In this document: positions 1 to 7,840 of the stretch, in pieces
How positions within the stretch are numbered: the first letter of the stretch is position 1
Layout of the letters: each line of letters starts with the position of its first letter
From: Ichthyophonus hoferi
Lineage: Eukaryota > Opisthokonta > Ichthyosporea > Ichthyophonida > Ichthyophonidae
DNA length: 16,465 nucleotides
Direction of reading: 5' to 3'
NCBI GenBank assembly: GCA_002751075.1
Contig: NAOQ01000181.1
Span: 75,181 to 91,645, forward strand
Position numbers and translations under genes: made by a program
The notes under the pieces: generated by a model
The model's database searches: none
What the model saw: only the letters and a program-made list of their open reading frames with translations
What the model was told of the DNA's origin: nothing

Positions 1-277
1 ACAATATGCGATTATTGGTGGATCTTGCATTATTTGCACATGATAATTGGTCAATGGAAAATAAGTTTAATTGTCAAACATGTAAGCCAATAAGCCATCC
101 AAGCATTTATTGTGCGTACACTCAATCTATTAACGTTTATTTCACATATTTCTATAACTTCTATCAAGAAAAATATTATTATCTAAAATTGCCAGGATAC
201 TATATTTGACACCCTGTGGGAGCAGCATTGTCTTTCACCCCTGGTCGTATTATATCAAAGGCTCGTGTCTGTTTATG

Positions 278-285
278 TATATAAG
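278..285 (+). promoter_or_regulatory. TATA box of the membrane-hairpin gene
   Basis: TATATAAG lies 67 bases upstream of the ATG at 352. It would place a transcription start near 308-315 and give a 5' leader of about 40 bases. The surroundings are AT-rich, so a chance match is possible. Confidence 0.45.
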
Positions 286-351
286 TTTGTTCTAATATAT
301 CATACTAAGTTTTATTTTACATTATATTGTACTACCTACTACTAAGCAATA

Positions 352-1014
352 ATGAATCTACACACTACCATTGTACCGTTCCAGAAACAAGCATTTGAAG
401 CTACCTACCTTTTATCTTTGCACAATGTTTTGTCCAAGGAAGAGTATCTGGGCATCTTAGGAGAATTAAACGCCATTCTCGCTCCAAGTACTAACAAAAA
501 ACCTTATGTTGTTACATTTATCTTTATTCTCTTTCCTCTTTTTTTCTTGGTTATGGCTGGTACGATGATTGCGGCAGTTCACTTTCTTGTAGATGGTGCA
601 ATCTTTGTTCCTGTGTTTTTATTATTTGCGTTTATTTTCATTAGCAGCATCATTGGCTTTTCAGTCGCACTGAATCGCATACACCAGCATTGTTTGGAGC
701 AATTAAGAACACGTCTTACTGTTCTGAACGATGAATATATGGAACGAGGCGTGCAGTTTAGATTGTTAGATGCGACCATGCGTTCCACCAACCCCAATGA
801 ACAAGACAGAGTTCACACCACCCCATTGAGCTTGGAAATCACGGTTGACCAGTCCATTCAAGGGAGGACAAACATCAGGGGTACTACCACCACCATAGCA
901 GAGATGGATAGTAGTTTCCATAGGGATGGCCCTCCAGCGTATTGTACTGTGAGTCCAGAGGAGACCCTGCCAGAGGATGTGAACGATACAGTGACACTAC
1001 TGATTAAGGAGTAA
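352..1014 (+). CDS. Membrane-hairpin protein with Golgin A7/ERF4/CHIC-like flanks and PPxY tail
   Basis: This intact single-exon frame encodes 220 residues. An in-frame TAA at 343-345, just before the ATG, supports the chosen start. Residues 28-43 (KEEYLGILGELNAIL) form an amphipathic helix. Two hydrophobic stretches, about 52-80 and 84-107, are separated by a tiny turn (VDGAI), suggesting a membrane hairpin with both ends in the cytosol. Residues 109-139 (a basic helix ending ERGVQFRLL) follow. This order (short helix with EE[FY]..I..[LV]N, hydrophobic centre, helix with LN..Y..RG, then RL) matches the Golgin A7/ERF4 and CHIC families. Those are membrane-associated proteins; Golgin A7 and Erf4 partner DHHC palmitoyltransferases. 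The tail is Ser/Thr-rich and carries PPAY at 194-197, a typical WW-domain ligand of NEDD4-type ligases. A TATA box and an AATAAA signal flank the frame. That it is a gene is fairly sure; the family is inferred from pattern alone. Confidence 0.8.
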   Translation: MNLHTTIVPFQKQAFEATYLLSLHNVLSKEEYLGILGELNAILAPSTNKKPYVVTFIFILFPLFFLVMAGTMIAAVHFLVDGAIFVPVFLLFAFIFISSIIGFSVALNRIHQHCLEQLRTRLTVLNDEYMERGVQFRLLDATMRSTNPNEQDRVHTTPLSLEITVDQSIQGRTNIRGTTTTIAEMDSSFHRDGPPAYCTVSPEETLPEDVNDTVTLLIKE

Positions 1015-1117
1015 CATTAACATGGGCACACAGCAAGCAGTTACACACAGCTCATACTTGCTATCGTTTAGCCATCAATAGTTACTATGTCCCTCTTTGA
1101 GGCTTGCAAGTCCTCTT

Positions 1118-1123
1118 AATAAA
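1118..1123 (+). terminator. Polyadenylation signal AATAAA
   Basis: AATAAA lies 104 bases after the stop of the 220-residue gene and fits a short 3' UTR. Another AATAAA occurs about 100 bases further on and could be an alternative. Confidence 0.5.
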
Positions 1124-1281
1124 AATGATTGGTCACAAGATTGTTGTCATGGTCATAATGGCTTAATGTTTTCTCTTCTATTCCTATTTTTAAAACTAAC
1201 AGATTTTAGGTTATCTTTCTTATAAAAATAAATAGACCTCCTCCGCCCATGCTATTTTTCTATACAGGTTTTCCTATGCCT

Positions 1282-1318
1282 GTATGTATGATAGTATATA
1301 TTATAGTATGTATGATAG
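1282..1318 (+). repeat. 13-base direct repeat, 24-base period
   Basis: GTATGTATGATAG occurs at 1282-1294 and again, unchanged, at 1306-1318. The AT-rich spacer also contains parts of the same unit, so this looks like a small tandem duplication. Confidence 0.6.
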
Positions 1319-2160
1319 CATACAAGTATAGAGAGATGGAGATTGATGTATTTTTATATGCGCGTATTTATTTCTACATATAGGAGATAGCGAACCCTTC
1401 ACTGACACATGCACACATCCTCGAGGTCATGTTGTCCAATTTCACCTAGAAGAATAGATTTATATTTATCTTACATCATATCTTCCTATCAAGGCGCAGA
1501 TAATAAATACAGGCCAGGAAAAAACTAATTATATACCACTCTCTCTATGCAAACTGTACATTATCTTTTTCCTTTCTTAGCCCTTATATTACCCCTTCCT
1601 CCCTTTGCCTTCCTAACTTATTCTTATTGGTTTGCCTTGCCTTGATGCTTACTTTCCTGCCACTAAAATACCCTTACAGCCATATATAGTTATATTTAAT
1701 CACCCGAGTTTGCTAGTCTAATCAGTTATATGATTTGTATGTTGATCCAGGCTACCTAACCAATCCCAATTTATCTTTACATATCAAATGGATAATACAT
1801 ACCTGTAATCCTAATATATAGAACGTAAGCTTGTAGACATTATTGGTTAAGTACCCTACATGTATAGGTATATATAGTGTTTTTTAAATAAACCTTTATA
1901 TGGGCACAACATGCATAAATCAATAATTAACATGTAGATATACTAAATATACTGGACCTAACACGATAGTCGGATTGTCCTTTATTAACTGTCGTTTGGG
2001 ACATAGTTTCCATACCACATACTTAACATCATCGCTTTACAATGCATTAGATAGTATATTTTGTCTATAGCCAATTAGTTCAAAATATTCATTTTATAAG
2101 TAGGATGTATATTAGTATGGTTAAAGGTATGTTTATATGGCTGTAGTTTATATTTATATA

Positions 2161-2399
2161 GTTTTGAATACATATTTATACGGTTATAATATGCTTAATT
2201 TAATGTAATACGATTTAATATAATATGATTTAATATAATATAATATAATATAATACAATGTAAGATAAGATAATATAATATATTAGTATCAAATGTAATA
2301 TTATACAAGGTATTATAGCATTATATAGTATAATACATTAATCTAATGTCAAAGTAATCATATTATACAGTTTTGAATACATATTTATATGGTTGTAGT
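2161..2399 (+). repeat. Diverged 30-base direct repeat flanking an AT satellite
   Basis: The segment at 2161-2190, starting GTTTTGAATACATATTTATA, recurs at 2370-2399 with 27 of 30 bases the same by eye. Between the copies, at about 2201-2284, lies a degenerate (TAATA)n tract with interspersed GATT. The arrangement suggests local duplication or slippage rather than a mobile element. Confidence 0.6.
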
Positions 2400-2872
2400 A
2401 TATATTATACTTTATATACTATATATATTTAATGCTAAATGTATGCTTATTGTCAGATGTAGTATCAGAGGTGCATTACTCTTCAAACCAGTCAGTTGAT
2501 ATAGATAATCTGAATGATGCAGATTCAAGGCTAATGTCTCTTGGCAGAGTCACTGGTTCCTAACTAATAACCAACATGTAACTTAATACCACCATAACGA
2601 GTTCCTACGAATTACACGAAGAGGCTAATTCTTTGTTTTTGAATCTTTCATTCATTTAACCCATGTACCCAAATGGATTACGACAAAGTCTGTGTTTGCT
2701 GGCTAAATAGTTTTTGGTTCCTGGTCAATACCAGTTGACTAGGCTTTAAGTCTTTAAACAACACATGTTATTTAAGATGATATTCAATTTACGTGCTATC
2801 TAGCAGGTTAATAACATCGTTGGTTATCTTATCATGTCAGCATCATTACTCTAATTAATGAATACTACGGAA

Positions 2873-2905
2873 GTTACATTAATCACACTCGGTGATTGAT
2901 GTAAC
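2873..2905. repeat. 14-base-pair inverted repeat (hairpin)
   Basis: GTTACATTAATCAC at 2873-2886 pairs with GTGATTGATGTAAC at 2892-2905 around a 5-base loop. Thirteen pairs are Watson-Crick and one is G-T. No T run follows it and no gene is adjacent. Confidence 0.6.
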
Positions 2906-3292
2906 ATACTGCTAAAGTTGATATATCTTTGTAGAATTTAGGTTGACTTTTTAGTGGTATAAAAACAAAGGGAATAGACAAGTACCCCGTTTCCTAGAAA
3001 TGATATATATTAAAAGTTGTATTGTGATATAGTATGGAGTGCCCCCGTTTATTGGGTGTTTTATTTGCTTTTGTACTGGCTTCTACCGCTACTACTAAGT
3101 ATCTTGGGTAACTTAACAGATATTCTATTAATGGATTAATCTATTAGATTGGAGGATATTGGGTAACTAATTAATCCTGAGCCACTGTATTTTAGGTATT
3201 TATGAATAAAACTTTTAATTTAATTTACATCCCAGGAATTTAGACCACTCATTCATTGATGGTTTAGTAATTACAGTTAAAATAGGAATATC

Positions 3293-3308
3293 CGATTGGC
3301 CGATTGGC
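3293..3308 (+). repeat. Tandem CGATTGGC octamer
   Basis: CGATTGGC is repeated twice head to tail, about 350 bases upstream of the uL2m gene. Each copy contains a reverse CCAAT box, so the pair could act as a distal NF-Y-type site; that role is inferred. Confidence 0.5.
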
Positions 3309-3543
3309 AATACAGGAATGAAATGTGGCATGCTTCGTTAGCCGCATCAGCGCCATTACTGTTTTATGTTTTATACAGTGCGACAATACATAAAAACAAA
3401 CAAATGCAAATACAAATACACATATACATATAGCTATAAATATATCTGTGAATGTAAATATAAATTTAATGTACATACTAAATTTTCTACAACAAAGATA
3501 GAGAAAGAAGGTGTCCAAAAGGGTGGCTGTCTAGTTTTATGTT

Positions 3544-3624
3544 GGGGCGTGGTTAAATTAAGTATTAATATATGCTTATATTGCTACGGACGGACCAACA
3601 GCCAATTATATAGTGGTATAAATA
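3544..3624 (+). promoter_or_regulatory. Putative core promoter of the uL2m gene
   Basis: Three promoter-like elements occur in order: a GC-box/KLF-type GGGGCGTGG at 3544-3552, a CCAAT box at 3602-3606 and a TATA box TATAAATA at 3617-3624. The TATA box is only about 32 bases before the ATG at 3656. The expected start of transcription would leave a leader of roughly 0-10 bases. Confidence 0.5.
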
Positions 3625-3655
3625 GCATCAAAAGTGGTACTTTATTTCAACCAGC

Positions 3656-5138
3656 ATGCCTCTCAAGTACTTCCGACCAACCACCCCTGGCTTACGTCAC
3701 TTGGTTTTAGTGGATAGGACAGAACTGTGGAATGGCAACCCTTACAGGCCTCTAACAAAGGCCCTGAGGAAGACGGGAGGACGGTGTCGAAGAACAGGGA
3801 GGATAACAGTCAGACACATAGGAGGAGGGAGCAAGCGGCGATACCGCTTAATTGATTTCAAGCGAGAAGATGAGAACCCCTGTATAGTAAAAAGACTAGA
3901 ATATGACCCTAATCGTACAGCCTGGATTGCACTGACCCAGTACGCTACAGGACGTTACTCTTACATTCTAGCCCCTCAGGGCCTAAAGCCGGGTGACATC
4001 GTGTCGTCGGGGAATGGGGCGGCTATACAGCCTGGGTGTACCTTACCGCTAAAAAACATCCCCCTAGGCACCCTAGTACACAATGTAGAGCTTTATCCTG
4101 GAAAGGGAGGACAGATGGCGAGGGCTGCTGGCACGTCTATACAATTAGTAGGACAAAACGGACCGAATGCAGTGTTAAAGATGTGTTCTAAAGAGGTGAG
4201 TGCGGTGCTCTAGCATAGTATATATTGCAGTTTATATATATACTATTATAGATATACTTGTTATAGTAATTTGAATTTGTGTAGAAGTATCATCGACTGT
4301 GCTAGCAGTAGACAAAATACTTAGTACTTATCCGCTTTAAATAGAAGGCAATATAATGGCAGGCATATATGCTGATTCCATCTCTAGTTGTTTGTTGCTG
4401 GGTGGGGGTAGGTTGGTGCTAATATCCTACTGGCTGTTAATTTTAAAATGTATTTAATGTGTTTTGGTATTTGTTTATTTTATACAAAGAGCGTAATTGG
4501 TGGGTGTATCTATTATTTTAAGTAGAATATGATTGGTTCCACAAACCAGGATTGCGCCTATGTAAGTCTTAATATTATTTTAAAAACTATACATGTACAG
4601 CCATGTTTAATTTGATTGCCTTTAATTTACCAACCAAGAATTTCACTTAATTTAAATATAATTATGAGTATATATATATATATATTGGCGTATATTGGCG
4701 CAGGAATGAAAAGAAAGAAGAAAGAAAAAAAGCAAAAAAAAAAAAACGAAAAAACAAAAACAAAAAATCGTGCAAGAGAGGGTACGCCACTATTGATTAG
4801 CTCTTTATCATGTGATATAATTCCCTAACAACCATCACCACCCCCTCATCTAGGTGCGCATGGTGCCTTTGGAATGTAAGGCGACTATTGGTTCGGTATC
4901 TAACCCTGACCAACAACATGTCAAGTTAGGGAAGGCAGGCCGTGCTAGATGGCATGGTATCAGGCCTACTGTGAGAGGAAGCGCAATGAACTGCCATGAC
5001 CATCCCATGGGAGGGAAAGGACATGGGAGGGGGAGACATGCCAAGACTAAATGGGGCAAGTTGGCCCGGGGGCCTCGCACTAGGAAAAAGAAGAAACCTT
5101 CATGGAAGATGATTATAAAGCGACGATATGACCCGTAA
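3656..5138 (+). CDS. MRPL2: Mitochondrial large-subunit ribosomal protein uL2m, two exons
   Basis: Exons are 3656-4195 and 4854-5138, joined in phase 0 (donor GAG|GTGAGT, acceptor CATCTAG|GTG), giving 274 residues. uL2 binds 23S-type rRNA beside the peptidyl transferase centre. The product follows bacterial uL2 end to end. The RNA-binding domain has [12 protein letters not shown] and LEYDPNR. The SH3-like domain has [12 protein letters not shown] and [16 protein letters not shown]. The C-terminal part has [14 protein letters not shown] (218-222) and DHP (229-231). E. coli uL2 has 273 residues. The cytosolic eukaryotic uL2 (RPL8) differs strongly, so this is the organelle protein encoded in the nucleus. 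No separate mitochondrial presequence is visible; the basic N-terminus might serve, or a 5' exon could splice at the CAG just before the ATG. An in-frame stop at 3623-3625 precedes the ATG. The usual HPHGG is HPMGG here. Confidence 0.93.
4196..4853 (+). other. Intron of the uL2m gene, with simple repeats
   Basis: A 658-base GT-AG intron. Near its 3' end are a (TA)n run at 4669-4685, a tandem TATATTGGCG pair at 4681-4700 and an A-rich purine tract at about 4705-4768. CCCTAACA, about 25 bases before the acceptor, is a good branch-point candidate. No gene lies inside it. Confidence 0.75.
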
Positions 5139-5318
5139 TAGGCGTGGCGGTTGCTAGGAAGGTATAAGGGAAAAAAGTGAACAGTGACTGGTGGATGGCA
5201 GGTGATTTATGGCCAATCAAACACTTGCAGTACTAGTATGACTCCAATATATGGGGTCATAGGGTCAAGGGTGATGTGATTGGTGCGGACTCTATTACCT
5301 TTTAGAACTGATTAATGA

Positions 5319-5332
5319 CCAATACGTATTGG
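5319..5332. repeat. Perfect 14-base palindrome CCAATACGTATTGG
   Basis: Two CCAAT boxes face away from each other around TACGTA, making an exact palindrome. It lies in the 3' UTR or flank of the uL2m gene. See the findings for its possible meaning. Confidence 0.8.
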
Positions 5333-5344
5333 ATCGTTCTGAAG

Positions 5345-5373
5345 TGCCATATACTCGATTTCCAAATATGGCA
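5345..5373. repeat. 8-base inverted repeat with 13-base loop
   Basis: TGCCATAT at 5345-5352 is the exact reverse complement of ATATGGCA at 5366-5373. In the uL2m transcript it would form a small 3' UTR hairpin about 50 bases before the polyadenylation signal. Confidence 0.5.
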
Positions 5374-5420
5374 TTAACCCCTTATATATAATGTAAAATG
5401 CTGTGATTATTATCACATGC

Positions 5421-5426
5421 AATAAA
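5421..5426 (+). terminator. Polyadenylation signal AATAAA of the uL2m gene
   Basis: This is the first AATAAA after the uL2m stop, 283 bases downstream, implying a 3' UTR of about 300 bases. More AATAAA-like hexamers follow near 5510-5525. Confidence 0.55.
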
Positions 5427-5429
5427 TAG

Positions 5430-7819
5430 AGGTACATGTTAATGTTAATGTGTTGTAGTTATTACCTCATCACATTTGAATGGCAGCTAACAATCGCAGG
5501 CAGATAATAATAAATTAAATAAAATCATTATTTAGTTTTTTTGTAGTCTACTGTACTTAGGTTCTATTGCAAACAGAGGCCTTTATACTTGCTAAATATC
5601 GATTCTCATATAGAGACTAATTAGAAACCTAGCCATTAGTTAATTAATTATAATTATAACCTGGTCCTGTGTTATATATACAATGCAGGGTAATATAATT
5701 ACTGCAGGGGCTTAATGTATGCAATAGAGTAATAGCATTACTACTATAGTTTGAATATATATATATAATTATTACCATAGGTTGATTATATAATTATATA
5801 AATAATGTAAGATAAAACAATTACTAGCATGGGGAAATATGTATACATTATAAAGTAATATAATTAACATCATAGATTAAACATTTATATAATTCAAGGT
5901 AATATAATCAGCCTAGTGTATAGTATAGTGTAAGGTATAGTATAGGAGTTATATATAGTTACTACCATAGGTTATGTGTGGTGGTAAGCTATTGGTCTTA
6001 ATAATTTTTAATAATAGTACTTCACGGTAAAAGGTGGTTCGAGTGATTGTAATTCATACTTACTATCATGCATATATATATAAGGCTAGAAATGTATGGA
6101 GAATATATTTGGATCACATTTTAGAAATAAAATCACACTGTCTACTTGTTAAGAAGGATATTGTAATTAATATTAAAAAGAGCATTTCATTGGATTCATC
6201 CGTTAGCTTAATCGGCGATTTAAACCGTCATATTGTGCCATTTACTATATAATATGTAATGTGAAAGAGTGTGATCATTAACATGCATTGCTGTGGAGAG
6301 CATGCTATTATATGTGGGCTAAATGAGGTTCACGACGGAAAACAATACACATATATTTTTTGGAACTGGGTGCCTTTTCATGGCTTTACTCATCATACGA
6401 TGTTTTCAATGGCAATTTATTGTTCTGTAAATTTTATCTGTGAAGTGAAAAAGCAATGATAAAAGTAATTAATAATACCAGACATTAAACAAACCAAGGT
6501 TTTCTTTTAAACCAAAAACATTATAGTTTAATCTAAAGTGATGCCCTTATTAGTAACTCTATCTAGTTACTATGTACAATATTAGTTACAACAATTGCCA
6601 ATAAATCGGCTGAGACAATGTCTAGAATCCTAAGACCAATGCAAAGCTAGCCATAAAACCTCGTGTTAATCATTGTAGCCATCGTATCGTGGCACATGGT
6701 ATGCTATTCTCCTGGAGTTTATACACCATTTGGTTAAATTGAAATATATATCCTTAAAATTATTATCATAGTGTTGGCCATATATAATTTAAAGATAAAT
6801 GCAATCACTTGATTGGTTTAAAATTTAATCTCCAATTGTGTGCAAGAAGCTACTAATAAAATGTATGAACATCGACAATCATTTTACACGACAATGGATC
6901 CGCCAATCATATCAATGCATTATATTCTAACATTAGTATTCAATCGCCTATGCTTACAAACAATTATTAAAATTTTAAAACAGGCAAGATTAGCAGGCTC
7001 CATAGTCACACCATCACCAGGTTACACGTCATAGAATCTGGTTGGGCATATACTAGCCAATCATCTTGGAGAAGGGGGAACTCTAACTTGTGATATATGA
7101 TATATAACCAATAATATATAATACAAATAAATATATTCCCACTATCACATTGGTAAAAAGACATCCTATATTTTTTAAACGCTATCACAATGCGCCTGGC
7201 ATTGCATGATAATGGGCCAACGACACATGAGTAAAATACCGTGCCAATCAATCAATTATCGCCGCGTAAATATTACAGTGTATATTATAAGACCACTGGC
7301 ATGCTGTGCCCTATGTGTGAATATATAAATCATGTGGGAGTGTAATTTCTAACCACTAAATGCTTGGCGTTTTAAAGGGTCCAAGTGATTGATGGAGCAA
7401 ATGGGGGCGATTAGCCAATAGCAAATAACATGTAGATCACACCGTGCCCCTCCCAGGGTCACCCAATGAAACACACATAAGGATATATATAAGTGCGCTC
7501 ATTGGATTAGACATATACGGTAGCTATTCTCACTATCCACATAGGAAGGTATGCTGGCACCAGGAACATTGTGATTGGTCGTTGCCATGACGATATAGCT
7601 GTGGTAGGATTGATGCTTTACTGAAGGAAGCCGTTCTATAGGGGGGGATAGAGAAAAAGTTATTATTAGTAGGGGATTGTGGGCCTTTCTGGGCTCCCAC
7701 GGTGTTATATTATATATTATTATATAAACTAATACAGGTGTTTGAATGGCTGGACCGGACCAATGAAGTAGCAGCCACATGTATGCACGTAGGTGCATTG
7801 TACGGCTATATTATATCAT
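5430..7819. other. Intergenic stretch without a supported gene
   Basis: About 2.4 kb between the uL2m polyadenylation signal and the 3' end of the minus-strand ZNF622 gene. The left half is very AT-rich. The right half is less so and becomes dense in CCAAT/ATTGG from about 6.8 kb. Short frames occur (notably 6034-6459, two stretches in one frame split by stops) but show no recognisable motif. Confidence 0.55.
5686..5975. repeat. Diverged short repeats in AT-rich DNA
   Basis: The core GTAATATAAT[TC]A recurs near 5688, 5853 and 5899, and TACCATAGGTT recurs near 5773 and 5964. Spacing is irregular. It looks like decayed local duplication with no ends that would define a mobile element. Confidence 0.4.
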
Positions 7820-7840
7820 GCCTACAAATCCATTATGTAA

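Larger units (their letters stand above)
1124..3540. other. AT-rich intergenic stretch without a convincing gene
   Basis: About 2.4 kb with dense stops in all frames. It holds simple AT repeats, a diverged 30-base duplication, a short hairpin and a tandem CGATTGGC pair, listed separately. I see no coding region, tRNA or transposase remnant. Confidence 0.6.

Noticed and set aside
1-209. Plus-strand 67-residue frame at the left edge
   Set aside because: Tyr/Phe/Asn-rich as expected of AT-rich noise; no homology recognised and no splice or promoter support.
579-797. Minus-strand frame opposite the hairpin-protein gene, and a similar one at 4850-5080 opposite MRPL2
   Set aside because: Both are shadows of well-supported plus-strand genes.
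3264-3710. Overlapping small frames on both strands upstream of MRPL2
   Set aside because: Low-complexity Tyr/Lys or Phe/Cys composition driven by AT repeats; the plus frame merely overlaps the start of MRPL2 out of register.
4705-4768. A-rich tract as the tail of a retroposed element (SINE or LINE)
   Set aside because: No element body, target-site duplication or RNA polymerase III boxes upstream; interrupted A/G composition fits a simple repeat.
4616-4828. Lys-rich frame in the MRPL2 intron
   Set aside because: A translation of the TA run and A-rich tract.
6030-6050. GGTTCGA as a tRNA T-loop
   Set aside because: No acceptor stem, anticodon arm or D-arm could be laid out around it.
7499-7798. 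Minus-strand 99-residue frame downstream of ZNF622
   Set aside because: No recognisable motif and simple composition; it lies in the 3' flank of the gene.
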